64,000 nucleotides of DNA from Symbiodinium natans (taxonomy: Eukaryota > Sar > Dinophyceae > Suessiales > Symbiodiniaceae). Made by a program: the position numbers and the translations under genes. How positions within the stretch are numbered: position 1 is the stretch's first letter; the number at the start of each line of letters is the position of its first letter. The DNA lies in the NCBI GenBank assembly GCA_905221605.1, contig CAJNDS010000521.1, forward strand, positions 1-64,000, given 5' to 3'. Positions 53,001-56,799 of this stretch are shown here, piece after piece. Below the pieces are notes generated by a model that was not told where the DNA came from, did not search any database, and saw only the letters and a program-made list of their open reading frames with translations.

Positions 53001-54591
53001 CCCCCTCCAACGACGTGCATCTGCAGGGGCGCCATCCACAGGTCACGCATGGTGTACATGGTGCCTCCGACATTATGAGTCTTGAGAAGCTTCCCTGACC
53101 AAGAGTGCTCCGTCTACGAAAGGGCGCGGAGTCCGCAATCCCTGTGAAGTGAGTGCAGAGCCGATGCATTGCGCATGTGAAATGAACAGAACAGTCACGT
53201 CTTGCCGTGTGGTCTTCAGTTTGCAACTCGGTATGTTCGCAGCCATGATCCGCCTTCTTCGACCGCGAGATGCCGCTCGTTAGGCAGTTGGCCGTGGCCC
53301 TGACCTCAGTGTGTCGAGGGATGGAATTGAATCTAGACCACATCAAGGCAGTGAATAACATGTCAGCATGTGAGCTAGTCAGGGGTTTCCATCTGCGTGG
53401 CCTTTCCTGAATGGTCTGCATTACTATTTGTGACCAGCTGTATGACCCACTGTGCCTGACCTGTTTGGGAGTGGAAACCACTTGCCCTCGTGAGTGAAAA
53501 GCAGGAGCGAAAGCAGCTGGTGCCTGGGTGCTGCACCGTGTCAGCTCCTTTGGCGCAGGCCCTGTCATACTTGCGGGTTCAAGTCTGACTGAGGACTTTG
53601 CAGTTGCTGGCCTTGGAGCAACTGTCTGAAAGGAAATTACTGCCATCAAGGTTGCAATTCGGGCAAGCGGATTCTGTTCTCTAGCAGTGCTCGTTAGATT
53701 ACCAGTGCCAAGCATGCAGCTCGATGTGTGCTCCCGCCTGCATGATCTGGCCTTCCACGTGCTCACGCGCTGGGGCCAGGAAACTCCCGGTAATGCACAT
53801 GCAGCGAAGCTGTTGCTGCAATGCCACATCAATTCTCGAGGACTGGATTGGTGACAGTAAGTTTCTCTTGCTGCATCAACCGCCTGCGAGCAATTTTGCA
53901 GCATGATGTTTGACAGTTGTCTGAGTGTCTGACAATCGTTGCGCTGGCTACTACGGTCCTCAGTTACAGCTGGTGAAGTCACATCTCGGCGTCGTTGGAT
54001 TTCTGCCTGTTCAGATGTCTCTTGCATTACCACTATGTATTGGCTGTCCTTGGTGAGCACTCTAGTCAGACTGTGTGCACAAGCGGCGAGCCTACGCTTC
54101 AACGCGGGCAGCTCCCCATCTGGTTCATGTCTGCCTGGGTTCCGGTAGACGTCGACCGGCCTGAGCGGTCTGTGAGTCTCTGCCGATCCTGAAGGCAGAT
54201 TGTCGGTTGCTGCATTCAATGAGCTTGTGGGGTTGTCTTGCCGTCCTGAGCACTCAACTGAACCTGACAGAAGCACACTGACCAGACGTTCCCATGACTG
54301 TAATGGAGGGGGAAGCGGAGCCCGCTGTTCCTCATACGCGTAGGGTGCAGAATGTGGCGGCTGTGTATAACGAAGACCTTCTGGCGTTCTCCACAAGGGG
54401 CATCTAGTGGTGTTGATGGGGTCCGTTGCGACCTCGTAAAGTTGAGGCTGGGCCCTCTGCTCATCAGTAGAAGACCCTGCATCTCTCGATCCTTCAACAG
54501 ACATGCAACGTCGCACTGCACCACCGCATGAAATCCACATGAAAATCTGCAAAGCCATCCAAAGCATGCCAGCATGTATGAAAGAAACCAT
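40291..54591 (-). CDS. LINE polyprotein, 4766 codons in one frame
   Basis: Uninterrupted frame from ATG 54591 (MVSFIHAGMLWMALQIFMWI, signal-like but perhaps fortuitous). In order: Cys-rich motifs (CVTCGWRPCRC, CIYCLEQPCVC, about residues 500-570); a module beginning MGPSPSSKKKSSRRLP (about 1094); a Tpt1/KptA domain (about 1255-1449); a second start-like module MPSPSSQKRSARRLP (about 1680); a duplicated domain (about 1863-2440); an APE-type endonuclease (about 2690-2945); reverse transcriptase (about 3200-3565); zinc fingers (about 3710-4060); a Gly/Arg-rich stretch whose alternate frame holds a convincing protein; and a ubiquitin-specific protease (about 4505-4766). Stretches between domains have little protein character, so translation of the whole as one chain is uncertain. 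Internal starts, frameshifting or processing may split it. Confidence 0.8.
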   Translation of the reverse strand: MVSFIHAGMLWMALQIFMWISCGGAVRRCMSVEGSRDAGSSTDEQRAQPQLYEVATDPINTTRCPLWRTPEGLRYTQPPHSAPYAYEEQRAPLPPPLQSWERLVSVLLSGSVECSGRQDNPTSSLNAATDNLPSGSAETHRPLRPVDVYRNPGRHEPDGELPALKRRLAACAHSLTRVLTKDSQYIVVMQETSEQAEIQRRRDVTSPAVTEDRSSQRNDCQTLRQLSNIMLQNCSQAVDAARETYCHQSSPRELMWHCSNSFAACALPGVSWPQRVSTWKARSCRREHTSSCMLGTGNLTSTAREQNPLARIATLMAVISFQTVAPRPATAKSSVRLEPASMTGPAPKELTRCSTQAPAAFAPAFHSRGQVVSTPKQVRHSGSYSWSQIVMQTIQERPRRWKPLTSSHADMLFTALMWSRFNSIPRHTEVRATANCLTSGISRSKKADHGCEHTELQTEDHTARRDCSVHFTCAMHRLCTHFTGIADSAPFRRRSTLGQGSFSRLIMSEAPCTPCVTCGWRPCRCTSLEGALHSRLPGESHERQTSGGSGDSTASMMCIYCLEQPCVCMQTAAVPIVVPKSTHTEGEDDTAHFLEEPIEVVNAQESEREGGLRTQDHQPVEHDASTKKVNTTWLRFLDVAQNDQEASLLRALPEPSLEVSDLARASFFLEQIRQLPDPLKSRLVNKIEEQHSDLLREPRGVDLVARFEAQRLETATTGTTAGHEMPMPTTPVTGPEGNAASAPFTTETTDLDEFLAGFAGASETEDNSANLQDIGGTLADSGEASGQIASTPDVQSEESDGDGPRCSNRPPTRAYESACERTVLMCTADKSARACNTGAYRAARYSAQDTHSQHEQHVATGKVDSTPSWTLKREESYPVYAIHSKLNACADRQQIDAVNKQELLSDYNRACVSASKIGLFTKDHSCACNCAATIWYAIKTYTTPQPIRMHARPPPAQADTSTRRRNDPIDTGNVVSTPSRALNCLAKLLVCILTYTHAEQEFSHRIGAHFGSCPFLPPTIRPALTEAQAPRLPLLTPDLGLRNYTEDYVQETELEIGRDTHSVALNSNHITTRFQGPAPGILVLTPANAPACNMGPSPSSKKKSSRRLPTRLRQSGAAPTGKLLALRQAAVAKAQKRQRSTADSALHEATHQDEPGEEPSSSSRVRFHPKRRKKASSEDMVEMDYIIELSEPEEDTEQDTVPIPAHNRNLTAVSAQAASSRRHREDPPQPTSGERPNASKRGEPPRPPLARRRKTAISKALTDVLRHSGARHGLEVRADALFDLRAVLDTHKLKALHAQEHEILQVVEESDKKRFEVVRREGAKWIRAAQGHSMEGIDNSTFQVRVPRRLLPQELYHGTYDDAYSQIVQSGLLAGGPSRKRNDIHLTEGLPTDRPISGMRNTCNIALAILPKEAAAEGCTFYKSGNQVYLTKGIGTQKVLPARFIHAVIILKSGERILSRTADGPPSLRDVHAGLLRANDGMRAPRRKTKARALCAGRVSRHSYKLGYMMRSQATLHTLRPKHDYYACMLSAAQANRAMINAGSLIPRHTATEPRCIPVHSVHLSKWMSPAKLLCKAAMPETTTSLLLSMVGISVRVRRSACQEKLMHIHKANIPEGPQDITWTKQIQYLSRRHCCIIQTLIPSPETAPVSQRQSTYPYRPHPTHEWTLLINTSIQTAMPSPSSQKRSARRLPSRLRETGAEPTGHLQALREEAVERARSRQAQQQDGGDESDWWHTWSWWSPHSQEWQWQTSDGTKATDGDAQGWGVNVMNTQAATRRTQSMEGLLNELATGVAASSRRKEAKRSTPTTTTNETSRLDLRETTHQEAEHPSSSFQPGSDSASSNAPVGGVHYPASGKVSGLHTSPASTSTCGLTLTTIQKIEEPPLDHDSPDAGPMKAPTASSRCSEEQETRQRSSAARRSSTIEPRPEERTRSSAARRASTIEPRPHLLLVQAPLEVREVKHRLLREAKSAVLRLIPHGDDLHTFLNGYFRRHHATYHANPVNMPSCGNWIWSLTAALMTRPEYHPNVWRRSHAGKLGDAVEGYLYTLYQSQTAGNLALLATYGEAAKYLHDLMQGIPHAIYYRLSWRQSLDSLTEILEPWIGAASTQDMRSSHPVLTLAILDRNESTAVTVEAENTGLDKQQTMNRREERHGPHGKDGSGETLPIDHIEGAGPSNSGEAGGLHTSPVVGLVPEPMLTTLKKQAEPPLTLDLLVAPQTQMPAASSQGLGEQEANPRSTAARRSNTNEPRPEARQRSSAARRASTVEPRPHLLLAQAPEEVRHVKQRLLQEAKSAVVKLIPHGDDLHNFLHGYFRQHHATYHTSPMNMPACGNWIWSLTAALMTRPESHPNVWTRRQAGKLGDAVEGYLYTLYQKQTVESLALLAIYGEAARHLHDLMQGIPHAIYYRLSWRQSLDTLEELLEPWIGVSDAQDKRSPRPEVPLSILDSKKGPCNQLATQTAACTPFTSNARSCLGRRGRKWRLRPTVRRRHLRGRRRRNCTSYPLQKLFRLATKAQHIRNLLQQHTNKISSLSTRQSTSAKKSKPKQKIPEQTCTTTPGLSLPGPKSGLYALIWMTHRITRVGGVRVPVSHGAGGPTTTDRHFRASLVGKQVAGETTAPVFGAAGVTTQVGRKRSFQRAQHQSTQNTLGYTRYRGRFMHCSQLGLHTATMPSLTTAKPRRPPCRPRGGAQQRLKVLSINVNSLSGFLWGEVKAFLGGEGLQYDFIFLQETHRTAFCAFKVDNWMAVGSSTKRGEGVLTLVHPRYDASMVRYQEIIPGRVLRVKVCHKEAAIETLNIYQHVWIHTDDPEQNKQRRQTLLDKCTATIQGMARRDTLILAGDFNSEVHAVNGLIGTRVNRSAYHQALDPLTFPRFIQDNALVALNTWHMKDPCTNHTRTGNSQIDYILVRAPSADTRAKQVVKQEAPFGAWKELTHSALIADVRIIKHFHLPKAKMQQELQYSRHDLDYAYRQKDHRITQLKSKVELEINHSLNNGLPLTADHINHTLLREVSDLFPTATSAHTNRGQTKAQCKAIFAAWKELLTHPDEVGGSTITLPARVYHMWQRRRDLQRCKPFTLSGVLRTWQWVLLFNKAGRQSKQYHLQNQRAIALGHLQQAERAAQTHNTKRLYGAVKRLLPWQPKPRIMLKHPDGSPMSLHQEHQALVQHCKQLFAPPAASPTRPGQMLSMPLTACEWTTQLKCTPIGKAVPADSAPATAWKACATIVAPAMACIAKGLQPVTSALPDAWKNPQLCFLPKPHKPPSTAAALRPIGLLRPDGKAFAGHIKNQLLMQACASLTHTPQYAYLPARDTSDALARVNACIHDIKDSLKALGGNRFLTRQRKETGQVKGESGGCLLSVDLSQAFDRVNRAKLDRALALHQVDADLRSTVTAIHEQAAYQVRDKFHRTDICTTQGIRQGCRLAPALWAVLSSQLLWDLTPAGQTPLQLPFTLFADDHLGHWLLKTVDDAKQMEETIVALFHMLETYGLKVNPDKSSLVIRVQGAQLEKFVKSRTVIVRNQAHWKLQDGAQTHLIPMCESITYLGTKLTLKEGTGHTLDFRLAEAEAKVTQLRKSIRSRKGLSRHHRVRVWQACVVNSALYGLLTTPFSGQMITKLRAWFHRQLRAVTGMPAHLTKVSNQTLRETYNLKDPVHMLTERIARKLDAMQQGRGDPATCETKTFEYWQMLHKQLASHAVEQRTVTLVELSSSSQHPCSICGLYYPTQKALRQHQALRHGQIQANKLSIDYKPEQHSVAGMPQCKHCLLKLYDWGALKGHIMQNVCGWHTKQLSDSNNNSQQDTKTVKETEPVPHKIDTPHTPLDPKERQHEPRNNTTEESTLLQNEVTLALLHSHEGICTQAALHKTYLKQHCGFCGRWIADAGMIKTHIQRVHTNLARHITSDIHTSCQAFKHLFKRDHTCEWCDRMVHGSDRHCSQCPVLFQLILARTSRQAASASPETQLPAVWPVPHPGMDVAIYLKSPTQDEMQLHIQHMSMLAKTRCLLCGEQVQDIQHWRRHMAQRHDSQKQLVQSLAQSETLLQAHVVRPCCWCNVHFPKSAREHRRKCLPLLQLCLYHDLHVRGDHAGATDGGSVGPQLTTGDDAYTTETSVRQTQTAARDAAKVSKGHGQGRRQGSSQGKTGSGSGSRRRVDDGPGVAGRGDGENGLENLGQNSTQTRAPTDDLGGRPELRVLPGHDEPRHCLHVDPGQRNMEHKVRGRHGQHLAEGHAMGSTTHGMESTPRENRVRRQGTTGSRNSRMGNAVSAPVDLQRVEPGTEKGATIKSGQPHSRGRKKGSQPAHHKHRQGQHGAPVPKPTTTEAGPAGGSDHHGPDTHRPSTGGSRLPRPGPLGKQLRGQADRSTLETGASGQDDAHQGARETADLKSKQEKFGGKRTPRPMLSQKETEKEQLQTGVRNFFSAPVHAMSAKKPRSTLNDPACTKNRDKGSMDRALGHSVSATTEQPVKSTPKQGQVGIPSRGKHGTAGAGTKVEGSLLAWRTRDRITNEPHARSLALTNPHNLCYANAVIHMLHYARSHDAFISGLGEVNGAIVQASRSNQHLNIARHPAWNFIWPGWQKPTRQHDAAEFLQHLCNRTDCVALKGGWEARRPQAGVYEILDEQFNCPHIRLVVQHPFRIQDAVTAWHTQDPPHALTRPPELLILQIGRFVQSVGGIRKTRQRIEMHKHLTVPTFTGHAGDVVNTPYKLCGGVMHIGKVVTAGHYQAFYFPGDTEDIWSCHLVHDDGQAATPGTDATRQAILTNCYLLAYRINSHV
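41460..42449 (-). CDS. 330-aa protein in a second frame inside the LINE
   Basis: Starts at ATG 42449 (MSTSQSLLENT) and ends at 41460, on the same strand as the polyprotein but in another frame. Its sequence is protein-like throughout: a basic Gly/Lys stretch (KYRKGMGKGAGKAAPKAKRD), an acidic helix (DELMMDLESLDEETVRTALK), then FFLDTTNHGIVSMLIQASATW, WGVLLMEWKARLEKIESDAK and WIYNEWNPVQKKALPSSRD. In contrast, the polyprotein frame here is Gly/Gln/Arg/Thr low-complexity, typical of a shadow. I recall similar helical domains as common in dinoflagellate retroelement proteins but know no function. It lies between the zinc fingers and the USP, so it may be reached by frameshifting or be translated on its own. 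Confidence 0.65.
   Translation of the reverse strand: MSTSQSLLENTDESASLCCSSACTMTSTSGETTPEQQMAAVWGLSSPLATTPTPQRQASVRHRLPQGTPQKYRKGMGKGAGKAAPKAKRDRDQEAEDELMMDLESLDEETVRTALKTLVKTALRHEHQLTILEADRSYVFFLDTTNHGIVSMLIQASATWNTKFEEGTVNTSLRATLWGVLLMEWKARLEKIESDAKVLQVAETAGWATRSPLQWIYNEWNPVQKKALPSSRDNLTHEDAKKAVNQLITNTAKDNTVHRFQSLRPLKPDLQAEVITMVLTLTVHQQAAAVYHDLDLLANNCAGKLIGLRLRRERVGKTTLTKELERLQI
42405..43460 (-). other. LINE zinc-finger array
   Basis: After the RT, six C2H2/C2HC-type units: CSICGLYYPTQKALRQHQAL (then RH), CKHCLLKLYDWGALKGHI, CGFCGRWIADAGMIKTHIQR (then VH), CEWCDRMVHGSDRHCSQC, CLLCGEQVQDIQHWRRHMAQ (then RH) and CCWCNVHFPKSAREHRRKC. Such arrays in LINEs usually bind nucleic acid during target-primed reverse transcription. 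Confidence 0.75.
43900..45000 (-). other. LINE reverse-transcriptase domain
   Basis: Motifs in order: RPIGLLRPDGKAFAGHI, then LSVDLSQAFDRV (motif A, first Asp), TTQGIRQGCRLAP (motif B), FTLFADDHLGHWL (motif C, FADD in place of YADD) and GLKVNPDKSSLV (motif D). The catalytic Asp triad is intact. A thumb-like part follows (RLAEAEAKVTQLRKSIRS, VWQACVVNSALYGL). One hairpin core (44957) lies at its N-terminal border. Confidence 0.88.
45750..46520 (-). other. LINE APE-type endonuclease domain
   Basis: VLSINVNSLSG (Asn), FIFLQETHRT (Glu), LILAGDFNSEVH (Asp/Asn), HTRTGNSQIDYILVRAP (Asp) and WKELTHSALIADVR (His) give the full set of EEP-fold catalytic motifs. It would nick the target strand for integration. 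Hairpin 46591 (degenerate) lies just upstream. Confidence 0.88.
47270..49013 (-). other. Tandemly duplicated module in the LINE polyprotein
   Basis: Two copies of about 290 residues (from 49003 and 48034 downward, spacing 969 bp) each begin with a hairpin and GLHTSP, pass through (R/T)SSAARR-type repeats and then a conserved domain: PHLLL.QAP.EVR.VK.RLL, KLIPHGDDLH.FL.GYFR, CGNWIWSLTAALMTRPE, KLGDAVEGYLYTLYQ and LMQGIPHAIYYRLSWRQSLD. The domain copies are roughly 75-80 percent identical. I do not recognise the fold; it is helical with conserved Trp and a GNW motif. Confidence 0.75.
50245..50830 (-). other. Tpt1/KptA-like RNA 2'-phosphotransferase domain
   Basis: ISKALTDVLRHSGARHGLEV matches the N-terminal lobe of KptA/Tpt1 (S-K-x-L-x-x-x-L-R-H...G). 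It is followed by EESDKKRFEV, WIRAAQGHSMEG (the I-R-A-x-Q-G-H-S signature), QELYHGTYDDAYSQIVQSGL (L-Y-H-G-T), DIHLTEG and CTFYKSGNQVYLTKGIG (F-y-x-S-x-N-x-V-x-L-T). Candidates for all four catalytic residues (Arg-His, Arg and a later Arg in GMRNTCNIALAI) are visible. The family removes 2'-phosphates left by tRNA splicing using NAD+. In a LINE, possible roles are repair of 2'-phosphorylated RNA ends or ADP-ribose capping of RNA (inference). Hairpin cores at 51158 and 50136 flank it. Confidence 0.85.
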
Positions 54592-54693
54592 GGCTCAGTA
54601 TCTGCTAGAAACGTCGATGGGCCACGGTTGAAAGAAGAACCTGTTGGGGGCCTCGAGTCACGTTCACCCCCTAAGACGAGCACACGAAAACGA

Positions 54694-54701
54694 CTTGAGC
54701 C
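54694..54701 (-). other. Possible truncated spliced leader at LINE 5' end
   Basis: The minus strand reads GGCTCAAG, the last eight bases of the dinoflagellate spliced leader, four bases inside the target duplication. This would fit reverse transcription of a trans-spliced LINE RNA stopping within the leader. Eight bases are weak evidence, and the word occurs a few other times in the window. Confidence 0.3.
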
Positions 54702-54705
54702 GGGG

Positions 54706-54721
54706 GCTTTGACGAGTGATC
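54706..54721. repeat. LINE target-site duplication, 5' copy
   Basis: GCTTTGACGAGTGATC; partner of 39819-39834 (two transitions apart). On the minus strand it is in frame with RNase H (ADHSSK). Confidence 0.85.
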
Positions 54722-56799
54722 TGCGCAGTTCGACGGGGAAGGGACGCGCGAGAACCAAGGGATGAACTCGCACCCAACTTCCAAGCCCACAAACATTTTA
54801 AGCAGATTTTTCACTATTGGGGACCTGCCCCGACAGGAAATTAAAATATCCCTAACTGCATTGTTGTCGACGAAAGCCACAACATGTGAGTGCGCAACCC
54901 TTTTGCCCCAAAGGCGGAACGCAAGCAGCACCGCAACAAACTCCGCCTCCATTACAATTGTGTCCTTGTTAAGCTCACCTAGGAGCTTGCGGGCATCACT
55001 GCCAAGGGCGTGAGAGAAACCAGCAACCAACACACCCTTGTCATCAAACAGGAGACCGCCCACGCCACAAGGCAGTACGGGGTCGTCCTTCGACTAGGAT
55101 GCATCAGTGAAGACATACCAGGTTTGCTGCTTGCTAACCTGGACTAGCCGAGGACGGCCGCTTTCCAACATGTCGACTAGAGAGCTGAAAGTGTCGATGC
55201 ACTCAGCCGGCAGATCGGGAGGGGCACAACCGTGGGCATACTCCGAGAGCTGTTGCAAGCAAAATTTGCTCTGGCGTCCAAACAGCTGTCCACTTGCAAA
55301 CTGAAGTTTGCCTCTCAGCTTGAGAGCTTGAGGCACACTCATACGCCGGTCCTTCTGGGCCTGCTTCATTGTCTCAACGAGGAGCTGAACTCTCTTTTCC
55401 GTATTGCAAATAGTCACACGACCCAAGTGGGCACTCGATAGCACTATGTCAACTCCTAATGCACAAAAGGCTTCAGCAAACGGTACATCCTTCTTTCCAC
55501 CCTGGGCCAGGTCCCATCCCAACAGGGTGAAGAGCAAGGTGATTGTTTGGTGCACATTGGCCACCTGTGTGCCTTTAGCAACCGACATGAAGTCATCAAA
55601 GTAGTGGGACCAGCAAAGGGCGAAAAAGAACGCGCCAAGATGCCATATCGAGTTAACGGTTCTCAGAAAAGTCGACACCGACTTGACTGCCCCGAAAGGG
55701 AGGGCATGTAGCTGGAACACTACTACCCTCTTCAGGTCAGGATCCCACAGTCCAATGTACGAGGCCCAGGCCCCTGTAGGGTCCAGAGCCAGCTGCCTGT
55801 AGGCACTGACCAGGTCATAGAACCTTCCCTTGAGGCTACAACCTGGCTGCACTCGCATCAAAGACAGGCACACGCCTGCGACGACGTCGACGGTCTGGGG
55901 GCGCACAGTCTCCAATGTCTCGACGGAGCTATTGATTCCTGACCCTGAGAAGTCGTCAATCAACCTGACTTTCCCATCCTGCTCGATCCCGAACCTTCGA
56001 GATACGATGGTGTCAGGTGGTAGCTGGTCCACTTCGATGGGACCTGACAACCAGCCCCTATCGCGCTCCTCGAGGGTTTTCGTTTGGACCTCGCGATCGA
56101 GGGACTCTCCCTGGGACTTGATAGTGCACAACAGGGCATCTCTTTTGAGTTGGTCGACCGTGACTGTCGCCGGCTTGAACTTCGGGGCAAACAAACCTGT
56201 ATCAGGCACCGGGCCTCCCAGGTTAGTACCTGAGATCACTTCATCGAAGATGGAAACATCGTCATAGGAAGCCTCAATCATCATTGCCTTCCACAAGAGG
56301 AGACGCTTGGGCTTAAGGATCGTCGAGACCTGTTTGTGCATAGATGCCTTCAGTGCATCTTCCTCACTTCTGAGGTCTTGTGCAAGTCTGAGCCACTTTG
56401 CAAACTGGCGCGCCCTCAACCCGCACAGCTCCGACTCTGTCACCGAGGCATGGGTGCACACCGCATCTTTGAGAACCTGCGGCAAGGCGACCTCGAGAGT
56501 TCTGGGATGGCCAGCCTAAACTGCCTCACGGACAAACTGTTCCGGGGAAAAGGGAATACCCCGAACAAGCTCGTTCCAGAGCTCAGAACCAGCACCACAA
56601 CCCTTGCCCCCGGAGCCAACACTCGAACTCCCCTGCTTAACCGGGACAATTCGCAGTAGTTGGGCCTCGGCTGGCACCGAGCGCTCGGGGCAGACGGCCA
56701 CGTGTGGCACGGGTCCTTAAGGCGGGCACGCAGGGGGACGGGACAGGAGACATGAGGGGGGATTCGTACCGCAAAATGCGAGCATGTTCGGGCACACGG

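Larger units (their letters stand above)
40266..54325 (+). repeat. Dispersed hairpin family GYGG-ARN-CCRC, 14 perfect cores plus one degenerate
   Basis: Core starts on the plus strand: 40266, 41421, 44957, 48034, 49003, 49362, 50136, 51158, 51662, 51995, 52753, 53126, 53471 and 54315; 46591 is degenerate. Every perfect core is GTGG-ARN-CCAC or GCGG-ARN-CCGC, never mixed, so the second base pair covaries. Most cores sit inside a second stem of 3-7 bp whose sequence differs from copy to copy but stays complementary. Examples are CTGGG/CCCAG at 51662 and 51995, GGTGAAG/CTTCACC at 48034, GGAGT/ACTCC at 51158 and CGG/CCG at 50136. Geometry is nearly constant: one base between left outer arm and core, three between core and right arm. 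All copies have the same orientation, fall in all three reading frames and are confined to the LINE. Confidence 0.85.
39835..54705 (-). mobile_element. Element 3: 14.9-kb LINE with accessory domains
   Basis: Non-LTR retrotransposon inserted into the RNase H gene of element 2. Its 3' end is an A10 tail (T10 at 39835-39844 on the plus strand) and its 5' end lies about 114 bp before the start of the giant frame. It is bounded by 16-bp target duplications (39819-39834 and 54706-54721). Removing it rejoins the RNase H sequence ...SNCADH and PSRL..., matching SNVADAPCRL in element 1. The single long frame is intact, so this is the youngest and best preserved element, though the two target copies differ at two positions. 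The 3' UTR (40290-39845) holds one more of the family hairpins. Confidence 0.88.
54671..56485 (-). pseudogene. Element 2 reverse transcriptase-RNase H, cut by the LINE
   Basis: RT motifs: GRFYDLVSAYRQLALD (motif A), HALPFGAVKSVSTFL (motif B) and CWSHYFDDFMSVAK (motif C, FDD), then LRGKLQFASGQLFGRQ and the RNase H start WYVFTDAS. A TAG at 55094-55096 follows immediately in frame, and the same frame continues as SKDDPVLPCGVGG, IVMEAEFVAVLLAFRLW, VVAFVDNNAVRDILI and VPSPSNCADH, so the lesion is a single nonsense codon. At the last motif the LINE is inserted; SSKPPAQVVFVCSS at the frame end is LINE-derived. The true end (DHPSRLVSQHLLWGG...) resumes at 39834. It is about 25-30 percent similar by eye to the Pol of element 1, so the two elements are distinct families or old relatives. 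Confidence 0.82.

Noticed and set aside
40469-54148. Many forward-strand frames opposite the LINE and the YR elements
   Set aside because: Shadows of the minus-strand coding sequence without motifs of their own.
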